Source: Pseudonocardiales bacterium
Lineage (GTDB): Bacteria > Actinomycetota > Actinomycetes > Mycobacteriales > Jatrophihabitantaceae
Length of the DNA stretch: 10,991 nt
Assembly (NCBI GenBank): GCA_030840415.1
Contig: JAVEEO010000254.1
Location: forward strand, 1 to 10,991
Reading direction: 5' to 3'
The notes below the pieces were generated by a model that saw nothing but the letters and a program-made list of their open reading frames with translations, searched no databases and was not told the DNA's origin. Positions 8,201-10,991 of the stretch are shown piece after piece. Within the stretch, counting starts at the first letter, position 1. Every line of letters begins with the position of its first letter. Position numbers and translations under genes: made by a program.

Positions 8201-10991
8201 GCGGTGATGGCCCAACTGGCGGCCACCGTGCCGTTCTTGGTCACCTGCACGGTCAGGCTGTCACTGGTGGCGGCGCTCTTGTGCAGCACGCCGGCCAGCC
8301 GCACCATGCCGTTGAACGGTGCCTGCACGTAGCTGCCGCTCCGCCCTGCCATGGTGAAGTCTTGGGAGGCCTGGTAGCGGTAGGCATCCAGCCCGTTGGC
8401 ATCGGGCGAGGGGGCCAACGCCGTGCCCGTCGAACTGACGTACTGGATGACCGGATCCCAGGAGACCTGGTCGTAGGCGCCGTCCGACTGGGAGCCGACC
8501 CGGAAGTACAGCCGGTCACCCTTGGCGACCGTGATCGCTGTCACCCCGGTCGGCGTCTTGGCGGCGTAGTCGGTGGCGCCGATCGAGGTCGCCCAGAGTT
8601 CGGCGGTGTTCTTCTGGATGGCCACCCGGACGCCGTCGGCGCCGGTGTAGGCGCCCCGCGCCGCACTGGTGTCCTGGACGAGCGCGACGTTTCCGGTGAC
8701 CTTCACGGTGCCCGCGAAGGGCGCCGTCCAGCGGCGCAGCACGTCGACCGGCGGGTTGTTGCTGTCCTGCTGGGCCTTGACCGCGGAGTAGTCCTGCACC
8801 AGCCCGCTGGGATCCAGTGCTCCAGAGCCGATCGGCACCGGGGTGTCGCTGCTGTTCGCGGTGAAGGTAGGCACCCCGTTCGCGTCGAGGTGGTTGAACA
8901 GCACGGTGCCGTTGGTGACCAGGTCGGTCAGGCCGTCGCCGTTGACGTCGTTGAAGTAGGTGGTGTCCTGGGTGAAGGTGTCGCTGTGGTTGGAGAAGGC
9001 GTTGACGGTGGTGTAGACCTCCGGCCCGTAGGAGGTCATGTCGGCCTTCTCCTTGGCGATGCCCGGCAGGGTCGGGGTCGCGACAGGTGAACCGAAGTCG
9101 GTGGAGCCGTCCGGGCCGGAGGTGTTGAACCGGACGGAGAATCCGTTGCCGGACTTGAAGACCTTGTCCGGCAGGTCGTCGCCGTTGAGGTCGACCAGGG
9201 CGAGTTGGCCGTCGGTGCTGGTGTGGGTGAAGCCCACCTTGCCGCCGGCGCTGCCGTACTTGAGCGGCTTGGTCGGGTTGAACCCGGCATAAAGGTGGCC
9301 ACCCGTGCTGGTGGACAGTGACCCGGACAGTGCGCTGGCTTTGCCGTGGCCGAGCAGTCCGGCATCGACGCCGTCGGCGCCGACCGTCCAGTTCACTGCG
9401 GGCGCAAAGGCGTTGTAGTTACCGGCAGAGTCGCGGATGTCGTCGTAGTAGCTGAAGGTATGGGTGCCGAGCGCGGTGCCGTTCGCGCCGCGTTGGGTGA
9501 CCGAGGACAGCAGCTTCTTGCCGAACGCGCCGGTGCTGTAGGCCAGGTCATAGCTGCGCACGGTATTGCCTTGGAAGGCAACCTGAATCTTGGACAGCAG
9601 CTCGGCGGTCACCATCTTGAACCCGCCGCGGGCGTCGATCATTACGTCCGCGCGGCGGGTGTAGCCGGACTGCTCGCTGTCGCGGTAGAACGTCACCGTG
9701 TACGGGCCGGCGGTGCTGCCTGAGCGGGTGTAGTCGATGGTCCGCAGGTACAGCTGCCGGCCCGGCACGGTGCCGCCGGCCACGCCGGCGTCGGACACGG
9801 TCTGGTAGTCGTAGTGCACGGCGTTGCCGTTCAGGTCCCGGCTCTCGCGCAGCGCCCAGCGGAAGATGTTGCCGGCGTCGTCGGCCAGTCGGGCCGCGGC
9901 CACCGCGTCGTTCTCCGGGTCACCGCCGTAGAAGGACCTGGTGCCGTCCTTGTCGGTGACTTCCCACCAGTAGGTGGCCGGCGTCGAACCGTGCCGCACG
10001 ATCGTGTTGAAACCGCCCTCGACCCTGGTGTGGAAGATCTTGTCGGGGCCGGACCGCTGAGCGGTGACATCGGCAAGTGGCGTCAACTGCTGATCGCCGA
10101 CCAGGTAGGTCTCGGTCTCATGCCCCGCGTCGTAGCGCGGCACGCCCCACCGGGTGTCGATCCCGATGCTGGGCACCGACAGATCCCAGCCCACGCCGAG
10201 CCAGCCGTTGCCGGCGGCTGAGGAGTAGCCGAGCTGCAGCGACGGCGCCATGTCCTGCCGGCCCTTGGGCAGGTCGATCGGGTAGGAGAGCTTCGCGTCC
10301 CCGGAGCTGTTGCCCTGCGGCGGGTCGACCAGGTCGACCCCGGCCGACGGGTCGGCGCCCTTGAGGTCCTTGAGGCTGGTCGGGTTGAAGGACACGTTCT
10401 CCGGGTGGTCGGGCACCGTGACGGTGGCCGCGATGAAGTTCGAGAAATGGGTGGACAGGCTCTCCACCTGATCGGTCGTCTGGTTCAGCGTGTCCCGCTG
10501 CAACGGCACCCACTGGCCCTGGGTGGTGTCGTCGGAGTAGTAGATCTGTACGTCCTGCTCGGTCAATCCGGCCGGGATCAGCGAGGCGTCGTAGGGCACC
10601 GTGATGTGCAGGTTGTCGCTGAAGGTCATGTGCGGGGTGAACTGGTAGCCGTCCCGCGGACCGTCGGTCACATTGGTCATGCCCTGATCCAGCGTCGGCA
10701 AGTCCGAGGCGCACACCGACTGCGCGTCGATGGTGGTCGGGGAGGTCACCGCCGCCGGCGGCACCTCCACCGTCGCCGCGTCCTGCTGGATCACCGTCGT
10801 CACACCCGGATCCGCCGTGGTCGAACTCGGCGGCGGCAGCGAGCTGTCCGTGCAGGCTGGATCCACCGCCACCGCTGCTGGAAGGCGACCGGACAGCACC
10901 GGCGGCACCCCGGTCACCATGGCGATCAGCAGTGCCAGGACCGTGATGATCCGAAGCCACCGCGAGCGGAGGAAAGCGGGGAGGAGACTCG
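2269..10991 (-). CDS. Secreted RHS/YD-repeat polymorphic toxin (SpvB/TcdB/teneurin-like) with GIY-YIG nuclease tip, 5' end outside window
   Basis: A very large secreted toxin of the WapA/RHS kind, probably used in contact-dependent competition between bacteria: the YD-repeat shell encloses a C-terminal toxin released by self-cleavage. Residues are numbered from ATG 10920. That ATG lies inside the hydrophobic part of a signal peptide, and 23 more codons are open to the window edge without ATG, GTG or TTG, so the true start is beyond 10991. Order: signal peptide to about 18; SpvB-like region about 200-330; FG-GAP/VCBS DxNGDGxxD motifs at D577, D658, D1227, D1330, D1410 and D1518; tandem beta-sandwich modules about 728-957; TcdB-like middle about 1545-1640; YD repeats about 1808-2540; RHS core about 2546-2691; linker 2692-2801; nuclease 2802-2883. 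The core ends in VDLDGRQ where most RHS cores have DPxGL. The immunity gene follows after one base. No frameshift or internal stop is seen. Confidence 0.94.
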   Translation of the reverse strand, partial: SLLPAFLRSRWLRIITVLALLIAMVTGVPPVLSGRLPAAVAVDPACTDSSLPPPSSTTADPGVTTVIQQDAATVEVPPAAVTSPTTIDAQSVCASDLPTLDQGMTNVTDGPRDGYQFTPHMTFSDNLHITVPYDASLIPAGLTEQDVQIYYSDDTTQGQWVPLQRDTLNQTTDQVESLSTHFSNFIAATVTVPDHPENVSFNPTSLKDLKGADPSAGVDLVDPPQGNSSGDAKLSYPIDLPKGRQDMAPSLQLGYSSAAGNGWLGVGWDLSVPSIGIDTRWGVPRYDAGHETETYLVGDQQLTPLADVTAQRSGPDKIFHTRVEGGFNTIVRHGSTPATYWWEVTDKDGTRSFYGGDPENDAVAAARLADDAGNIFRWALRESRDLNGNAVHYDYQTVSDAGVAGGTVPGRQLYLRTIDYTRSGSTAGPYTVTFYRDSEQSGYTRRADVMIDARGGFKMVTAELLSKIQVAFQGNTVRSYDLAYSTGAFGKKLLSSVTQRGANGTALGTHTFSYYDDIRDSAGNYNAFAPAVNWTVGADGVDAGLLGHGKASALSGSLSTSTGGHLYAGFNPTKPLKYGSAGGKVGFTHTSTDGQLALVDLNGDDLPDKVFKSGNGFSVRFNTSGPDGSTDFGSPVATPTLPGIAKEKADMTSYGPEVYTTVNAFSNHSDTFTQDTTYFNDVNGDGLTDLVTNGTVLFNHLDANGVPTFTANSSDTPVPIGSGALDPSGLVQDYSAVKAQQDSNNPPVDVLRRWTAPFAGTVKVTGNVALVQDTSAARGAYTGADGVRVAIQKNTAELWATSIGATDYAAKTPTGVTAITVAKGDRLYFRVGSQSDGAYDQVSWDPVIQYVSSTGTALAPSPDANGLDAYRYQASQDFTMAGRSGSYVQAPFNGMVRLAGVLHKSAATSDSLTVQVTKNGTVAASWAITAASTGDTTTQADITVAKQDTIALSITSSTPVDLSKLSWSPSLYYLSSPDVSSVTDSSGKPLIQLHPPYGIDSYAANLTAPQKPWTAPATESDKVNPSLTVAAGTTGKVTFTIKRNKNVAARCTVSISNGTPGTCSFSIFATAGDLLYFDFSVTDAALMSKITSTKVTVTRATGTVITVPNALYGPADQNTLAAPYRGWTNVGYNGAGARAGQPVVETDLNQTFSSNSTYDPRTAKAYPFLPYPDDKAWRGADDSAWVEASTMSSSREGLDSIGVPTASDFAGARGVSRLSHTNQDAVGAGVSYLSGSTSTGSTASDVDFLDLNGDRFPDIVSNGKVQYTTVTGGLDATSKPVSGLGAPRDSDASATNIDVGGSPAHFAANGRGEVDTADQAPARSNKTGSQMVELGLSASLGKGSSKPNHDLIDINGDGLPDVVSRNGSTLMVALNLGYGFAAAEPWGNATTNNGASENGSVGPTIGFNDGIYEFGGGLSLTKDKSQTSDTLEDVNGDGLTDRVLPGGSSGMQVALNTGDGFTAPVAWNGAIDGACSDDTSVGLANIDWDHARLCSGNTGYGAGAYFTIGIGPLCPTGCFVILNPGADSSQSMSRDEASLRDIDGDGYADHLTSSDDGTLKVAHNRTGRTNLLKSVSRPLGASFTMDYTRDGNTTANPTSRWVLSTVTVNDGHAGDGVDTQATTYTYTGGVYSRLEREFYGYSQVTQQHLDTANSNAVYRKVVHDFATDSYYTHGLSLRERTYDAGGGLFADTQNTYVLRDVPSGTEPADGTSTSATIFPMLTRTDERFNEGGSTAVKSTATTNHYDSYGDIDVYTDLGETGAGDVGSADDAVARAGYTSCPTTHLRTANSIVVTGGGAELRRRESDVSCAIGDVNQVRQYLEDGRIAVTDFSYNADGNIHTVTNPPNNNGQQYTVTYGYDSVVQTYVEQISDSYGLTSSSTHELKFGTVLTQKDENNNVESFSYDEFGRQTSVTGPYDDPNNPTIRFEYHPEAATPWAITRHLDKFRSPTDTIDTVVFIDGLGRQIQTKKDATVYNGTAGGQDVMTVSGAVSYDAFGRQTAVRYPITEPLGTAGTFNAGVDTVAPTKSSYDILDRVTKTTFPDNTTTTNAYGFGADRYGITQFQQTVTDANNHQKLYYRDVREQLVSLKELHTPAGGTQQTIWTSYGYDPLGQLTKVTDNSNNITQQTFDGLGQRTVVDNPDTGRTVTHYDLASNPDSKKTANLAATGQQITYGYDFERLKTISYPRFPANNVSYTYGAPGASNNQAGRITHVVDQAGTEDRYYGKLGETTKEVRTVVGYTGSSPKTYTTSYLYDTFGRMQNMTYPDGEVLSYAYDSGGMVRAASGVKGSDTYHYVNRMEYDKFGQQAFAEDGNGVQTRYTYDPTMDRLSNQVAGPLLSPNKQNLGNFENLNYSYDNVGNVTAAANSIAVPASPTLGGPSSQTFNYDDLDRLTSAAGSYSFSPNKTNSYTYALNYDNLHNITAKNQTNTIVQGSGTPVTQGKTTYSLSYAYTGAQPHAPSHIGTQTYSYDLDGNQNGWTDDSNGQRRTIVWDEENRIQSVSDNGNEQDYKYDDAGQRMIKRSPKEETDYVNQYFTVRSNGQIGTKHVFIGTQRVASKLVKDHSYEKDSFYFHSDHLSSTNYVTDADGKLYEHLEYFPSGESWVEEKSNSQQNPGFNTAYEFAGKELDEETQLYYFGARDYDARTAVWQSPDPALADNLAKLPDKDTAALRGPDDVSGSAAMAEAQPGPDVADPTFLNAYNYADASPLTKVDLDGRQSSVAQWLGRNGFNRANIRAGTLNAVTLGTYDRAYDWFGWKRDYDPHSLGFAATDAVATGVLSVVTDGAWGEARGQVEEVAHLADMASTPRRPVPQVGSSQRTRVHGNSRDSTALTYLYRMEDSKGNLLKWGVTSNLKSRYSNVYLKGLGNARVIAIAKGSRAQMLDRERSLVERNPGPLNRESWAGKKKQ
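2272..2517 (-). other. C-terminal GIY-YIG-like nuclease toxin domain of the RHS protein
   Basis: Last 82 residues (2802-2883). The layout follows the GIY-YIG endonuclease fold: strand YLYR (2809-2812) for 'GIY', LLKWGVT (2820-2826) for 'YIG', conserved Arg2832 (KSRYS), then a helix with the likely metal-binding Glu2861 in DRERSLVERNPGPLN, where E-x-x-L-V-(x)4-P-x-x-N resembles UvrC-type nucleases. The second motif Tyr is replaced by Lys-Trp. The domain is basic (17 Arg/Lys against 7 Asp/Glu). It presumably cuts nucleic acid in the target cell; DNA or RNA cannot be decided from sequence. Base composition drops here (rows at 2401 and 2461 count to 45% and 43% GC). Confidence 0.68.
2518..2847 (-). 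other. Linker/pre-toxin region between RHS core and nuclease tip
   Basis: Residues 2692-2801. It contains QWLGRNGFNRANIRAGTLNA, then an Ala/Val-rich stretch (FAATDAVATGVLSVVT) and an acidic helix (EARGQVEEVAHLADM), ending in a Pro/Arg/Ser-rich tether. The Ala/Val stretch resembles the hydrophobic pre-toxin segments that in other RHS proteins are thought to help the tip cross a membrane. That role is inferred. Confidence 0.45.
2848..3285 (-). other. RHS repeat-associated core domain (self-cleavage region)
   Basis: Residues 2546-2691: FYFHSDHLSST, TDADGKLYEHLEYFPSGE, EFAGKELDEETQLYYFGARD, then VWQSPDP (D2628) and LNAYNYADASPLTKVDLDG. This follows the RHS-associated core consensus step by step. 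In RHS and TcC proteins this region closes the shell and acts as an aspartyl autoprotease that frees the C-terminal toxin. Candidate aspartates are D2628, D2688 and D2690. The terminal motif VDLDGR departs from DPxGL. Confidence 0.85.
3303..5499 (-). repeat. YD (RHS) repeat array in the toxin protein
   Basis: Residues about 1808-2540 hold many degenerate YDxxGRxxxxxxP/G units, for example YDEFGRQTSVTGP, YDAFGRQTAVRYP, YDPLGQLTKVTDN, FDGLGQRTVVDNP, YDTFGRMQNMTYP, YDNVGNVTAA and YDLDGNQNG. In RHS, TcC and teneurin structures such repeats form a spiral beta-sheet that makes a hollow shell around the toxin. The copies are diverged in DNA and are a protein-level repeat. Confidence 0.9.
6001..6288 (-). 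other. TcdB-like middle segment
   Basis: Residues about 1545-1640 read RPLGASFTMDYTRDGNT, SRWVLSTVTVNDG, TTYTYTGGVYSRLEREFYGY. This matches the middle region of insecticidal toxin-complex B subunits (TcdB/TcaC), which joins the FG-GAP propeller to the YD-repeat shell. It supports a Tc-toxin/RHS hybrid layout. Confidence 0.7.
6331..9213 (-). repeat. Six FG-GAP/VCBS-type calcium-binding motifs
   Basis: DLNGDDLPD (D577), DVNGDGLTD (D658), DLNGDRFPD (D1227), DINGDGLPD (D1330), DVNGDGLTD (D1410) and DIDGDGYAD (D1518) each fit the DxNGDGxxD calcium loop of FG-GAP/VCBS propeller blades. They form two groups, two blades before and four after the beta-sandwich insertion at about 728-1088, as in SpvB/TcdB proteins where a propeller gates the shell. 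Confidence 0.85.
8050..8739 (-). repeat. Tandem beta-sandwich modules inserted between propeller blades
   Basis: Two similar modules: the first begins at W731 TAPFAGTVKVTG and ends VSWDPVIQYVSS (W821); the second has APFNGMVRLAG (A867) and ends LSWSPSLYYLSS (W944). Both are Thr/Val-rich, beta-predicted and carry an 'AKxDxxxx' turn before the last strands. A looser third unit (PWTAPATES to ATGTVITVP, about 988-1088) may belong to the set. They could bind carbohydrate or extend the surface; that is a guess from the fold type. Confidence 0.5.
9931..10323 (-). other. SpvB-like N-terminal region
   Basis: Residues about 200-330 include AKLSYPIDLPKGRQDMAPSL, LGYSSAAGNGWLGVGWDLSV and IDTRWGVPRY, a close match to the N-terminal signature of SpvB and TcdB proteins (PF03534-type: iPi..PpGr..l.P.l.L.Y.S..gnG.lGvGW). 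Downstream text such as YWWEVTDKDGTRSFYGG continues it. The domain is structural in Tc toxins rather than catalytic. Confidence 0.85.
10867..10989 (-). other. Sec signal peptide spanning the conventional start codon
   Basis: In frame with the toxin, codons upstream of ATG 10920 encode FLRSRWLR and then IITVLALLIA, which continues across the ATG as MVTGVPPVL. After this comes SGRLPAAVA with an AVA cleavage site before VDPA (after residue 18 from ATG 10920). Positive n-region, hydrophobic core and A-x-A site are all present only if translation starts upstream of the window edge. The protein is therefore exported. Confidence 0.75.

Noticed and set aside
10118..10960. 280-codon minus-strand frame over the toxin N-terminus
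   Set aside because: It is an out-of-frame shadow of the RHS gene. Low-complexity Arg/Gly/Asp text without motifs, while the overlapping frame has clear SpvB signatures.

Overview
The window looks like actinobacterial chromosome. GC is high (rows in the large gene count to about 63%), codon third positions are GC-rich, and the left-end gene is an actinobacterial-type ferredoxin sulfite/nitrite reductase. Next to it is a short leader peptide with the actinobacterial RRHIDL...C signature. Every gene I can support is on the minus strand, so reading order runs from right to left.

Right end to 2269: one giant gene for a secreted RHS/teneurin-like polymorphic toxin. It is open at its 5' end, so the start codon lies outside the window. 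The order is Sec signal peptide, SpvB-like N-terminal region, six calcium-binding FG-GAP/VCBS-type motifs with tandem beta-sandwich modules between them, a TcdB-like middle segment, a long YD-repeat shell, the RHS core, a linker, and an 82-residue basic C-terminal tip that reads as a GIY-YIG-fold nuclease. One base after its stop, at 2267-1866, is a small acidic protein, the probable cognate immunity protein. The toxin tip and immunity gene have lower GC than the RHS shell, as expected for an exchangeable toxin/immunity cassette.

1865-1641: 225 bases between the immunity gene and the leader peptide. Apart from a candidate promoter at 1648-1676 I see nothing convincing there, including no clear terminator.

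1640 to the left end: a sulfur-assimilation unit. A 23-residue leader peptide (ending ...GGTC-stop) precedes a sulfite reductase gene that runs off the left edge. Between them a perfect 7-bp inverted repeat joins the bases just after the leader's Cys-stop to the Shine-Dalgarno sequence of the reductase, with a small perfect hairpin nested in the loop. This suggests a cysteine-sensing translational attenuator, in which a ribosome stalled at the terminal Cys codon would free the ribosome binding site. It is the most interesting regulatory signal in the window.

The toxin/immunity pair and the sulfur unit are probably independent. They share a strand but are separated by 225 bases.
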